Part shown: positions 1 to 7,502 of the stretch, piece by piece
Position numbering within the stretch: position 1 is the stretch's first letter
How the letters are laid out: every line of letters begins with the position of its first letter
DNA from: an uncultured bacterium
GTDB taxonomy: Bacteria > Bacillota > Clostridia > Lachnospirales > Lachnospiraceae
DNA length: 27,794 bases
Assembly (NCBI GenBank): GCA_905214675.1
Contig: CAJMMS010000025.1
Span: forward strand, 1 to 27,794
Direction: 5' to 3'
The notes under the pieces: generated by a model
Told to the model about the DNA's origin: nothing
The model's database searches: none
Seen by the model: the letters and a program-made list of their open reading frames with translations, nothing else
Program-made: the position numbers and the translations under genes

Positions 1-164
1 TGGGAGAAATTAATTTTTGACAGATAAGTTTTTTGAAAACTGTCGTTTGGTAAAAGCTATTCCATTTTTAAAAGCCTTGCGATAAAATATGTTCTGTGAG
101 TGCGTGGTTGCACTACATCGGGTCGATATGTAAGAATCCTTGATTTGCGCGAAGGCAACGAGGA

Positions 165-372
165 GAGTTCCGAAGAAATAACTGGCTGTAAAGCCAGTGT
201 TTATGCGGAATTCGACGACTGCCCGCGAGTCGGGAAGTTTGTAAAACTTCTCGACTTCCGGCACTTTGAGCGACATATGATGTTCTCACAGAGTGATAGA
301 AAAACCTACAAAAAAGCAATTTCAGACGGTGTGAATGTCTCAGTCGTATTGGATGTGGGGTGTGGAAACACA
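165..372 (+). ncRNA. Candidate structured RNA (family not recognised)
   Basis: This stretch folds into consecutive hairpins with little spacer. Hairpin 1 pairs 165-172 with 206-213 (8 pairs, one G-U) and encloses CTGGCT/AGCCAG at 182-187 and 192-197. Hairpin 2 pairs GAAGTTT (234-240) with AAACTTC (244-250), then AGTCG (228-232) with CGACT (252-256), then CCG (223-225) with CGG (259-261). Hairpin 3 spans 262-295 in three short stacked helices. Near the 3' end TGTG/CACA closes a GAAA tetraloop (361-372). A T-rich terminator follows at 424-466, which favours the plus strand. A GTG-started frame of 91 codons (100-375) crosses the region, but its product resembles nothing I know. I see nothing else in positions 1-164. 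The RNA call is inference from base pairing. Confidence 0.4.
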
Positions 373-423
373 TAAAAGTACAATTAATATTTTGAAGTTA
401 TTCAATAGAATACGAAGCGTGAA

Positions 424-466
424 AGACCGTTCATTTTCAAGTAATTGGAGATGAGCGGTCTTTTTC
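424..466 (+). terminator. Probable Rho-independent terminator
   Basis: AGACCG (424-429) plus TCAT (431-434) pair with ATGA (451-454) plus CGGTCT (456-461). One T/G position lies between the two helices, and a run of five T follows. It would end a transcript coming from the hairpin-rich region upstream and separates it from the parB-like gene. Confidence 0.6.
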
Positions 467-494
467 TGTTTGCAGATAACATTGACGTAACTGA

Positions 495-510
495 GTAGAA
501 GTTATTCTAC
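495..510. promoter_or_regulatory. Perfect palindrome before the parB-like gene
   Basis: GTAGAA (495-500) and TTCTAC (505-510) are perfect inverted repeats around a 4-base centre. They end 9 bases before the GGAGG ribosome binding site (520-524) of the parB-like gene. The position suits an operator or a small leader hairpin. No function can be proved from sequence. Confidence 0.35.
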
Positions 511-529
511 CGGAAGAACGGAGGTTGTA

Positions 530-823
530 ATGGAAGAGATAAAGAGTATCAGAATAAGCGAGTTAAAGGACTTTAAGAACCATCCTTTTCATGTGCAGCA
601 GGACATAGAGCTGTGTGCCCTTATGAAAAGTATTGAAGATGAGGGTGTGATTGTACCTTTGCTTGTAAGACCGAATCCTGACGGAGAAGGTTATGAAGTG
701 ATTGCAGGACACAGACGAAAGGCAGATGCCGGCTGGGCTGGTCTTGCGGAGGTTCCGGCAGTTATAAGAGAATTGGATGATGATCAGGCGATAGTGGCGA
801 TGGTAGATTCTGTGCGCCCGTAA
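530..823 (+). pseudogene. parB: ParB-like partition protein, N-terminal fragment cut by a group II intron
   Basis: The 97-residue product has the N-terminal nuclease-like fold of the ParB/RepB/Spo0J family. It has the opening I-x-x-L-x-x-F-x-x-HPF, then I-A-G-H-R-R (ParB box I) and A-G-L-A-E-V-P-A-V-I, and ends inside the conserved M-V-D-S-N-x-Q-R-E segment (box II) at MVDS. The last three codons already belong to the intron, which starts with GTGCG at 812. GGAGG at 520-524 supports the ATG start. The helix-turn-helix and C-terminal parts are not found downstream, so the gene is broken and not merely split. Family members serve plasmid or integrative-element segregation, which fits the mobile-element setting. 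An intact copy would be about three times longer. Confidence 0.75.
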
Positions 824-1345
824 GGCGTTTGGGGTGGACACCCAAGCGACGTGGGTCATTATGATTTTGTTTTGAGAAAACAATAAGAAAAATTATCAAG
901 TGTGAAGAACACAGTCTTATCGCCAACAACTAACCTTGAATGGAAACATAAAGGGGACAACAGCACGTTTGTAAAGGCACAAGTCAACAAAGCTTCCAAG
1001 TTGCGACTGAGTGTCGAGGTGAAAGGTACTATATGAGGATGAAAGCTAAACTGCTTGAAGGAAAGTCAGAGGCTAGAGCTAACCATCTCCGCACCGAAGG
1101 GAAGATGTTACGGTGATGTATTGGCAGATTAGTATTTTGCTGTCTGCAATCTGCGTGATAATCAATGCAAGCTAGCCATAGGTTCATTTGAGGATGCATC
1201 TGAAATCAAGGAAAAATTCAGAGTATTTCTCGAGGATACTCTGCATCTTGAGATGTCCGAAAAAAAGACCAAGATAACACATAGTCAAGATAAAGCAAGA
1301 TTTCTTGGATATGATATCACCACCGCAAAGAACTCAGCGCTTATG
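812..1345 (+). mobile_element. Group II intron remnant, internally deleted
   Basis: The 5' boundary is GTGCGCCCG at 812, matching the GTGYG start of bacterial group II introns. A hairpin (TTGGG/CCCAA around 830-848) and a structured, ORF-poor segment follow to about 1130, as expected of ribozyme domain I and following domains. The frame from 1133 then shows the end of a group II reverse transcriptase, so most of the intron protein is missing. No domain V-like hairpin and no 3' splice boundary were found. The element is therefore immobile on its own. The downstream limit is approximate. Confidence 0.65.
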
Positions 1346-1516
1346 CAATCATCAGGGCATACAGAAATGCCTATTCAGGCGGTTGGACAGGAACAACCTG
1401 TGCCTGACGATAAGGGTGCTTCTGGGAATATGGATTACACAGAGGAGGATGTGAAGAAGTATCAGATGGATCCTGATATCAATGAGTTGCTGGATTTCAG
1501 TTTTTGCGGGGAATGA
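1133..1516 (+). pseudogene. Group II intron reverse transcriptase/maturase fragment fused to unknown sequence
   Basis: The open frame from 1133 reads I-G-S-F-E-D-A-S-E-I-K, then a helix-rich stretch with L-H-L-E-M-S-E-K-K-T-K-I-T-H, then A-R-F-L-G-Y-D-I. The T-K-I-T-H...ARFLGYDI block is typical of the end of the RT domain (RT7/thumb) in LtrA-like intron proteins. The YADD catalytic block and everything upstream are missing. After about residue 70 (near 1340) the similarity stops. The remaining acidic tail (V-P-D-D-K-G...Y-T-E-E-D-V-K-K-Y) is not recognised and may derive from another gene joined by deletion. The TGA stop overlaps the next ATG (1513) as ATGA. A shorter reading would start at ATG 1253. 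Confidence 0.6.
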
Positions 1517-1938
1517 CAGCAGAAGGCTACAAAACATTTATAAATGGAAGTGTTATGGCATCATTTATGGAAGGAATTGTAGCCTCAATTTTAGAAGAAA
1601 AAAGTGGTGCCGGATACGGCACGAATTGTAGCCAATTAAATACAGTTATCAGCGTAATTGAAGCCATGTATCTTTGCGAAGGTATGTGGCTTTTTCCTTT
1701 TTGCGCTGAGGATAGATTTTTTAACCAGCCCTCGTGCATTTATGCGAGGGCTAAGCCTCGCAGAGCGAAATACACCCATCGCACAAAACTTCGTTTTGTA
1801 CTCTGTGTATTTCGCCCTTGCAGGGGGCTATCACGCCGGATACGGCGGTGGGTTCGTAAACGGACACCTATATGTCCACTCACATTGGCATTAGAAGTGA
1901 AAGAAAGAGTTGCAGGAGCAGATTGCTGTATTGGATAG
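1513..1938 (+). CDS. Doubtful ORF of mobile-element debris, unknown
   Basis: The frame opens at ATG 1513, overlapping the preceding stop. Its first 55 or so residues look protein-like, with alternating hydrophobic and acidic residues, a G-A-G-Y-G-T stretch and a helical V-I-S-V-I-E-A-M segment. From about 1720 the composition becomes arginine-rich and runs through a set of strong hairpins (1729-1847), so the second half is probably not coding. I do not recognise the first half. It may be a remnant of an integrative-element gene. No convincing ribosome binding site stands before it. Confidence 0.2.
   Translation: MTAEGYKTFINGSVMASFMEGIVASILEEKSGAGYGTNCSQLNTVISVIEAMYLCEGMWLFPFCAEDRFFNQPSCIYARAKPRRAKYTHRTKLRFVLCVFRPCRGLSRRIRRWVRKRTPICPLTLALEVKERVAGADCCIG
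1607..1622. repeat. Hairpin with GATA loop, copy 1
   Basis: GTGCCG (1607-1612) and CGGCAC (1617-1622) pair perfectly around a GATA loop. The 12-base core GCCGGATACGGC recurs at 1835-1846, also as a hairpin, so the motif was duplicated or belongs to a repeat family. Confidence 0.5.
1729..1815. repeat. Nested and competing inverted repeats
   Basis: AGCCCTCG (1729-1736) can pair with CGAGGGCT (1745-1752). Alternatively TGCGAGG (1743-1749) pairs with CCTCGCA (1756-1762), and the two are mutually exclusive. Next comes a perfect 11-bp arm (GCGAAATACAC at 1765-1775 with its complement at 1805-1815) enclosing ACAAAAC/GTTTTGT (1783-1789 and 1793-1799). No T-run follows, so this is not a simple terminator. 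It may be a palindromic intergenic repeat or a structured RNA end. Confidence 0.45.
1834..1847. repeat. Hairpin with GATA loop, copy 2
   Basis: CGCCG (1834-1838) pairs with CGGCG (1843-1847) around GATA. It shares the core GCCGGATACGGC with the hairpin at 1607-1622. Confidence 0.5.
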
Positions 1939-2167
1939 AAAAGCAGGGAGGATGAAATCAGAGCTTTCAAATGTGCTTCAGGATGCAGACTATGCAAATG
2001 CTTCGGAGTTTTATACCGAGCTATTCATGGTTCGTGAGGAGAGGCAAAGGTATGAAGAGGCTTGTAAGGAATGGCAGCAGAAGTGTGTTGAGGTGGAACT
2101 TGTAGCGGTGAAGGATAGTAAGTATTTTGGGGACGTAATTTCGATTAGCAGGAATAGAGGGCGATAA
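1910..2167 (+). pseudogene. Coiled-coil C-terminal fragment, unidentified
   Basis: The open frame can begin at TTG 1910 and has no good ribosome binding site. The 85 residues are almost entirely charged helix (L-x-E-Q-I-x-x-L-D-R-K, R-E-E-R-Q-R-Y-E-E-A-C-K-E-W) with a short basic end. This is typical of a C-terminal coiled coil. The pattern of an L-D-x-x-A-x-x-M-x-x-E-L helix followed by D-Y-A-x-A-S-E-F-Y and a second E-E-x-x-x-E-W helix recalls the C-terminal extension of ABC-F ATPases, but no ATPase motif remains and other families are possible. It lies among broken mobile-element genes and is probably a relic. Confidence 0.3.
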
Positions 2168-2248
2168 AGTAAGGCGATGCTATTAGTGAATCTGATAGCA
2201 TCTGTGTAACTACATAGTGACAATTTTGCATCTTCGAAGTGGTAGTCT

Positions 2249-2800
2249 ATGCAAAATATCATCGAATTGGATGAAAAAGGAGAGAATTACCGCATCCTTT
2301 GGGGTCTGGTAAACGGAGGCAGACCGACCAGTGAGCTGCCGAGTCACCTGATGAACCATGAAGTGAAAAAAGGCGTTACCAATGTTTATCATGCACATAC
2401 CACGAATGTGATCGCACTGACATTTGTACTGCCGTTGGAGGATAAAGTATTTACTAGAGAACTCTGGGAGATGGCGACCGAGTGCCCGGTTGTATTTCCT
2501 TCCGGAATCGGTGTAGTAGGATGGATGGTGCCGGGCGGCCGTGAGATCGCAGTGGCGACAAGTGCCCTGATGAAAGAATATGATGTGGCAATCTGGGCGC
2601 ATCACGGCATGTTCTGCTCAGGGGAAGACTTTGATCTTACATTCGGATTAATGCACACCGTAGAGAAATCCGCGGAAATCCTTGTAAAGATGCTGTCCAT
2701 GAGACCGGATAAAAGACAGACAATCTCACCTCAGAATTTCAGAGATTTGGCGAAAGATTTTAAAGTAACTTTACCGGAAAAGTTTCTATATGGCAAATAA
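2249..2800 (+). pseudogene. rhaD: Rhamnulose-1-phosphate aldolase, N-terminally truncated
   Basis: RhaD splits L-rhamnulose 1-phosphate into dihydroxyacetone phosphate and L-lactaldehyde, the last committed step of the phosphorylating rhamnose pathway. The 183 residues align with the C-terminal two thirds of the zinc-dependent class II aldolase (about 270 residues in E. coli). T-S-E-L-P-S-H carries the catalytic Glu (E29 here), Y-H-A-H the zinc ligands H48 and H50, and W-A-H-H-G the third ligand H119. All known catalytic residues survive, but about 88 N-terminal residues are missing. An in-frame TAG lies six bases before the ATG and no ribosome binding site is visible. Upstream sequence is mobile-element debris, so a rearrangement most likely removed the 5' end. 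The gene converges on the AraC-type regulator with an 8-base gap. Confidence 0.85.
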
Positions 2801-2808
2801 TGTACATA

Positions 2809-3846
2809 TCACATATTTGGCGTATCAGAAGCATGAAGCATGTTTCGATATTCCATAGGCGTACATCCGTATTTCTTGCGGAACAGCTGAAAGAAAAAGC
2901 TGGTATTCTGATATCCGACGGCAAGGCTGATATCATTTGTGGAAAGTGCGGTGCTCCTTAACAATTTTGCCGCCTGAGAGAGCCGGTGTGTCTGGACCAG
3001 ATCTTTGTAAGTGGTTCCGGTATGCTGGCGTATGTAGGCAGAGAGATAGTTTGGGTGCATATTAAAAAACTCAGCTGTAGAAGAAAGGGTACAGTCCGCA
3101 AAGTTTGTTTCGATATATCGGAGTATGGTATAAATCTGATCCACAGAGGCGTGATCTAGAACCATACCGTGCTGGAACAGATTGATCATCTCGCAGGTAA
3201 TCAGCGTAAAAAGACTGTCTAAAAAAGGTCCGGATGTTACGGACGGAGAATAAAATTCACAGAGAAACTGGTTGGCAAGATCTGCCAGCCGGTTTTGTTT
3301 TTGTTCCGGGGAAAAGACAATATACATGCTTTCCTGCATCGTGGTGTTCAGAGCCTCAATGAAAAAGTGTGTAAGGTAATTATCCTGAGACAGGCGTTCA
3401 AAAAAAGTACCGTTCAGATATTCGCGCGTCAGCAGAAAATTGATGATAATATCATTTTCTGAACATCTTTTGACAGAATGAGGTGCATTCTGGCTGATCA
3501 GAACCATCTGCCCGGCTTTTAGCCTGAATGTAGTCTTATTTATCGTCATTGTGCAGGAACCAGAATAAATATAACTCAACTCCAGCCACTCATGGATATG
3601 CAGAGGTACGTTTTCAAAACGATCCTGTTTTACAACAGCGAAGTTGTAATAACTCGGAAGCACTTTCTTTGAAAGAAATAAAGAACGCAGATCTTCAAGG
3701 TTCGTATCAAAACGGTAACAGGGTGTATCAAACTTACCTCTGGCAACAGGAAATTGTGAATAATCTTTCTTTACACCATTCAGACGCTGGGTTTCTTCGG
3801 TAGTGTGCTGCTTCAGAAATTGATTCAATGCAGATAATGTCATCAT
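2809..3846 (-). CDS. AraC-family transcriptional regulator, probable activator of the rhamnoside cluster
   Basis: The 345-residue protein has the usual two parts. The N-terminal cupin-like sensor has H-I-H-E-W-L-E-L at about 83-90 and a G-Q-M-V-L-I...P-H-S-V strand pair near 130. The C-terminal AraC/XylS DNA-binding domain, from about 240, has two helix-turn-helix units; the second is the S-x-N-D-I-S-L-A-V-G-Y...F-F-x-x-F-R-K-K-Y-G-C-T-P-x-E-Y-R signature. The frame is open further upstream, but AAGGAG at 3861-3856 stands 9 bases before ATG 3846, so I start there. It is divergent from the first catabolic operon. Three matching direct-repeat elements upstream of the catabolic units (from 3966, 15232 and 19081) are its likely targets. 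The ligand is unknown; rhamnose or a rhamnoside is plausible from context. Confidence 0.9.
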   Translation of the reverse strand: MMTLSALNQFLKQHTTEETQRLNGVKKDYSQFPVARGKFDTPCYRFDTNLEDLRSLFLSKKVLPSYYNFAVVKQDRFENVPLHIHEWLELSYIYSGSCTMTINKTTFRLKAGQMVLISQNAPHSVKRCSENDIIINFLLTREYLNGTFFERLSQDNYLTHFFIEALNTTMQESMYIVFSPEQKQNRLADLANQFLCEFYSPSVTSGPFLDSLFTLITCEMINLFQHGMVLDHASVDQIYTILRYIETNFADCTLSSTAEFFNMHPNYLSAYIRQHTGTTYKDLVQTHRLSQAAKLLRSTALSTNDISLAVGYQNTSFFFQLFRKKYGCTPMEYRNMLHASDTPNM

Positions 3847-3876
3847 ATATAATCTCTCCTTTTCGAGATATGAATG

Positions 3877-3889
3877 AACTGTGATTATA
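3877..3889 (-). promoter_or_regulatory. Possible -10 box of the regulator gene
   Basis: A perfect TATAAT reads on the minus strand from 3889 to 3884, giving a start near 3877 and a leader of about 30 bases before the ribosome binding site and ATG at 3846. The -35 region is poor (a GGTTAA-like sequence), so expression may be weak or assisted. The rest of the divergent region holds the plus-strand promoter/operator at 3966-4031. Confidence 0.4.
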
Positions 3890-3965
3890 GTCATCAGCAG
3901 TTTATTTAACCTGTCTAAAATATACCATATTGGGGGCAAAGGTGTACAGAGTAATCTCGGATATT

Positions 3966-4031
3966 TATTAAGTTTGGTCGGTAAATCACTTATGTTTCGT
4001 TGATGTAATTTTAGTCTGTATAAAGTAAGAT
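3966..4031 (+). promoter_or_regulatory. Direct-repeat operator and promoter, site A
   Basis: Two similar half-sites begin at 3972 (GTTTGGTCGG) and 3994 (GTTTCGTTGA), 22 bp or about two helical turns apart. This is the geometry of AraC-family activator sites. The -10 box TAAGAT starts at 4026, exactly 32 bp after the second half-site, and no good -35 is present, as expected when an activator replaces it. The 40 bp at 3966-4005 match site B (15232-15271) at 34 positions and site C (19081-19120) at 28. The site drives the alpha/beta hydrolase operon. The identity of the bound protein is inferred. Confidence 0.7.
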
Positions 4032-4060
4032 GTCAGTAAGAAAAGGAGGCATAGGTTAGG

Positions 4061-5152
4061 ATGAAGATATTTTTTGCAGTAGTGGTGATTGTTTTATTAT
4101 TTGTAATCGGTGCGACATTATATGTCTATAAAAAAAGTGCCATGTTTTTGCCGGCACTTCTTGGCATCTGCGGATTTCCAAAAATAAAGGAAAGCAGCTA
4201 TTACGATGAAAACGGACATTTCCGTCCGGGAACGGGGGAGGACAAAGTTGGATTTTTCATGCAGCATCCGGTATTCGGCGGTTTTAAACATATGTTTTTC
4301 AATGTGGAGGACAACGTGCTGAAAGCTATTGCGCCTGTAAAGTATAAGGATTTTTTAAAGGCGCCGGGCCGTGAGGAACAATTGGATGCAGCCTTGGAAT
4401 CTTTCAATTATCTAACCGGACTTGTTGAGAAAGGTCAGGCAAGGCTGGTGTCGGATCTGTATCCTGCGGAAGCAGTGAAGGGTCATCCGTACAGGTCACA
4501 TCTGACGGGAATGTTTTATCAGGGACAACAGGGAAAACCACTTGCCATTGTAGTTCCGGGAGGCGGATTTATCAGTAATGTAACTGATTGCGAGGGGTAT
4601 CCTGTGGCGATGAAGCTGCATAAAATGGGATATTCTGTTTTCGTCGTAAGTTATCCGGTCGGCAGACAGCTGGGTGAGACAGAACAGGTAAAGCAGGGAC
4701 AGGCTGCCGCGAGGGAACTGACACAAGTGATCCGATATCTGACGGAGCATCAAAAACAGTTTTCTGTAAACATGGATGATTATGCCATCTTTGGTTTTTC
4801 AGCAGGAGGACTTATGACCACGGCGTATTCATTTGCCAATTATGAGGACTGCTGCCACAAGAATCATCTGCCAAGACCGAAGGTGATCTTCCCTATGTAT
4901 GGTCTGGACTGGAATATCAAAGCTTTGCAGGAGGACAAGGGACTGGCGGTATTTTCTATCGTAGGGCGGGATGATGAGTTCGGTTTTGCAAATGTGGAAG
5001 ATAAACTGCCGGAATTAGAGAAGGTACTGGGCAAAGAAAATGTGTCGGTCAGAATCGTTGACGGACTGGGACATGGATTTGGAATAGGAAATGAAACAAA
5101 AGTGAAAAACTGGCTTCAGGAAGCAGTCATCTTCTGGGAAGCCCACAGATAG
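4061..5152 (+). CDS. Membrane-anchored alpha/beta-hydrolase, probable carbohydrate or glycoside esterase
   Basis: The 363-residue protein starts with one hydrophobic segment (about residues 2-23) followed by Lys-Lys, an uncleaved-looking anchor. An alpha/beta-hydrolase domain follows. It has V-P-G-G-G-F (oxyanion loop of the HGGG type with Pro for His), G-F-S-A-G-G with nucleophile S247, a D304-D305 pair in G-R-D-D-E-F for the acid, and G-L-G-H-G-F with H338. This is the layout of acetyl-esterase and xylan-esterase-like families. AAGGAGG lies at 4043-4049. It is the first gene of module 1, behind operator site A, with GH3 36 bases downstream. A paralog with the same catalytic positions lies at 23995-25089. 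Likely role: removal of acyl groups from imported or incoming glycosides. The substrate, and the side of the membrane, cannot be told from sequence. Confidence 0.85.
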   Translation: MKIFFAVVVIVLLFVIGATLYVYKKSAMFLPALLGICGFPKIKESSYYDENGHFRPGTGEDKVGFFMQHPVFGGFKHMFFNVEDNVLKAIAPVKYKDFLKAPGREEQLDAALESFNYLTGLVEKGQARLVSDLYPAEAVKGHPYRSHLTGMFYQGQQGKPLAIVVPGGGFISNVTDCEGYPVAMKLHKMGYSVFVVSYPVGRQLGETEQVKQGQAAARELTQVIRYLTEHQKQFSVNMDDYAIFGFSAGGLMTTAYSFANYEDCCHKNHLPRPKVIFPMYGLDWNIKALQEDKGLAVFSIVGRDDEFGFANVEDKLPELEKVLGKENVSVRIVDGLGHGFGIGNETKVKNWLQEAVIFWEAHR

Positions 5153-5187
5153 GAACAGATAAGAATTTATTTAAGGAGGATTTCATA

Positions 5188-7440
5188 ATGAGCAGAAACC
5201 TGAAAGAATTGATCAGACAGATGACACTGGAGGAAAAAGCAGGACTATGTTCGGGAGCGGATTTCTGGAACACGATGGGAATCGAAAGGTTAGGGATTCC
5301 TTCCGTTATGATGACAGACGGCCCGCACGGCTTGCGCAAACAGGAAGGCGCGGCAGATCATCTCGGCCTGAATAAAAGTGTGAATGCAGTCTGCTTTCCG
5401 GCAGCCTGCGCCACGGCATCCAGCTTTGACGTGGAACTGATGGAATGTATGGGACAGATCCTTGGGGACGAGTGTCAGGCTGAGAACGTGGGCATGCTCC
5501 TCGGCCCTGCAGTTAATATCAAACGCAGTCCTCTCTGCGGAAGGAATTTTGAATATATGTCCGAAGATCCATATCTGACAGGAAAGATGGCGTCAGCATA
5601 TATCCGGGGCGTACAGTCGAAAGGCATCGGAACCAGTATGAAACACTTCGCCGCGAATAATCAGGAAACAGACCGTATGCAGATATCGTCGGAAGTATCG
5701 GAACGGGCTTTCCGGGAAATTTATCTGCCGGCTTTTGAGGAGGCGGTGAAGAAAGCGCAGCCAAAGACTGTGATGTGCAGCTACAATAAGATCAACGGAG
5801 TATTTTCTTCAGAGAATAAGAAGCTTCTGACAGATATCCTGCGGGATGAGTGGGGATTTGAAGGATATGTGGTCAGTGACTGGGGAGCTGTAAATGACCG
5901 GGTGAAAGGACTGAAAGCCGGTCTTGACTTGGAGATGCCGGGATCAGGAGGATATAATACAAGAAAGATTATTCAGGCAGTGGAGAATGGAGAACTGGAG
6001 GAAGAAATTCTTGACAGAACGGTGGAACGCATACTGAAAGTAGTCTTCTCCTACACAGATAACAGGAAAGCGGAGACTGTATTTGACAGGGAAAAGGATC
6101 ACAAAGCAGCGGCAGATATCGAAACAGAGTGCGCCGTACTTCTGGAAAACAGGGGAGTGCTGCCGCTGAAAAAAGAACAGAAAGTAGTCTATATCGGGGA
6201 ATTTGCAAAGAAACCGCGATACCAGGGCGGGGGATCGAGTCACATCAATACGGACAGCGTAGTGTCGGCTCTGGAAACTGCGGTGAGAAAAGGCAGGGCA
6301 GTGGAGTACGTGAAAGGCTTCTCGTCAGAGCGTGACGAGATGACAGAAGAGGATCTGAAACAGGCGTGTGAAGCGGCAGCGGGCGCAGATGTAGTTGTAA
6401 TCTTTGCCGGACTGCCGGACAGCTTTGAGTCGGAAGGATATGACAGAACATCCATGGAACTGCCAAAGTGTCAGAATCGCCTTATAGAGGCTGTGGCTGA
6501 GATACAGAAAAATGTGGTAGTGGTTCTTCATAACGGAAGTCCCGTAGAAACTCCATGGGCGGAGTCTGTAAATGCCATTCTGGAGATGTATCTGGGAGGA
6601 GAAGGCATTGGGGAGGCCAGCGACCGGCTGTTATTTGGGGAGGCAAATCCAGGAGGACGTCTGGCGGAGACGTTCCCATATCGTCTGGAAGACAACCCGA
6701 GTTACCTGAATTTCCCTGGAGATGGCAGGACTGTTCTCTATGGAGAAGATATCTTTGTCGGATACCGTTACTATGATGCGAAGAAAGTACCGGTGCGCTG
6801 GGCATTCGGCCATGGACTGTCATATACGGAATTCAGCTACAGCAATATGAAACTCTCTTCTGCGGAAATGAAAGATGGAGATATTCTCAAGGTGAGCATT
6901 GATGTGGAGAATACAGGGAAGAGGGCAGGAAGTGAAGTGGTTCAACTCTATGTCAGTGACAAGGACAGCACGGTGCCAAGAGCAGTGAAAGAACTAAAAG
7001 GGTTTGCGAAAGTATTTCTGAATCCGGGTGAGAAGAAGACGGTTACAATGGAACTTTGCGCGAGAGATTTTGCTTACTACGAGACAAAGATTCACGACTG
7101 GTACACTCCGTCAGGTACATATGAGATCCAGATCGGGCATGCCAGCGATGAGATCAGAGAGGCTGCAGAACTTACATTTACTACTGATGTGCTGCTGCCG
7201 TTCACTGTGGATATGACCACTACAATGGGGGAATTGATGAACCACCCGAAGACAGCAGGGAAAATGATGGAGTATCTTGAGGGGATATCACAGGGAGAAG
7301 AACCTAAGAAAGAAGATGGGGAGGTACAGCTTGTGACTCCGGAAATTATTGCGCAGATGCCGCTGAAATCATTTTTAAGCGTTATTCCGGGCGAAGCGAT
7401 CGAGCAGATGATCGTGGAGTTAAATGCTCTGTGTCAGTAG
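5188..7440 (+). CDS. Glycoside hydrolase family 3, beta-glucosidase-like, module 1
   Basis: The 750-residue enzyme has the three-domain GH3 layout. A (beta/alpha)8 barrel (about 1-290) holds D-G-P-H-G-L-R, K-H-F-A-A-N-N-Q-E and the nucleophile D231 in V-V-S-D-W-G. An alpha/beta sandwich (about 300-505) has F-E-S-E-G-Y-D-R, where E416 is the candidate acid/base. A fibronectin-III-like domain lies at about 560-650. There is no PA14 insert and no signal peptide, so it acts in the cytoplasm. An extra C-terminal tail (about 673-750) contains T-M-G-E-L-M-N-H-P and M-P-L-K-S-F-L, also seen in modified form in the GH78 enzymes here. AAGGAGG at 5173-5179 supports the start. Retaining exo-beta-glucosidase activity is the family default; beta-xylosidase or another specificity is possible. 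Confidence 0.93.
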   Translation: MSRNLKELIRQMTLEEKAGLCSGADFWNTMGIERLGIPSVMMTDGPHGLRKQEGAADHLGLNKSVNAVCFPAACATASSFDVELMECMGQILGDECQAENVGMLLGPAVNIKRSPLCGRNFEYMSEDPYLTGKMASAYIRGVQSKGIGTSMKHFAANNQETDRMQISSEVSERAFREIYLPAFEEAVKKAQPKTVMCSYNKINGVFSSENKKLLTDILRDEWGFEGYVVSDWGAVNDRVKGLKAGLDLEMPGSGGYNTRKIIQAVENGELEEEILDRTVERILKVVFSYTDNRKAETVFDREKDHKAAADIETECAVLLENRGVLPLKKEQKVVYIGEFAKKPRYQGGGSSHINTDSVVSALETAVRKGRAVEYVKGFSSERDEMTEEDLKQACEAAAGADVVVIFAGLPDSFESEGYDRTSMELPKCQNRLIEAVAEIQKNVVVVLHNGSPVETPWAESVNAILEMYLGGEGIGEASDRLLFGEANPGGRLAETFPYRLEDNPSYLNFPGDGRTVLYGEDIFVGYRYYDAKKVPVRWAFGHGLSYTEFSYSNMKLSSAEMKDGDILKVSIDVENTGKRAGSEVVQLYVSDKDSTVPRAVKELKGFAKVFLNPGEKKTVTMELCARDFAYYETKIHDWYTPSGTYEIQIGHASDEIREAAELTFTTDVLLPFTVDMTTTMGELMNHPKTAGKMMEYLEGISQGEEPKKEDGEVQLVTPEIIAQMPLKSFLSVIPGEAIEQMIVELNALCQ

Positions 7441-7502
7441 TGGGAGGAACGGTTGGCTTATTATTGGATGAAAAAGTATCAGCATGAAAATGAGGAAGAA
7501 TT

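Noticed and set aside
812..1130. Possibility that the parB-like gene continues downstream after splicing
   Set aside because: Neither a group II 3' end nor any sequence resembling the rest of ParB occurs after the intron remnant, so splicing could not restore the gene.
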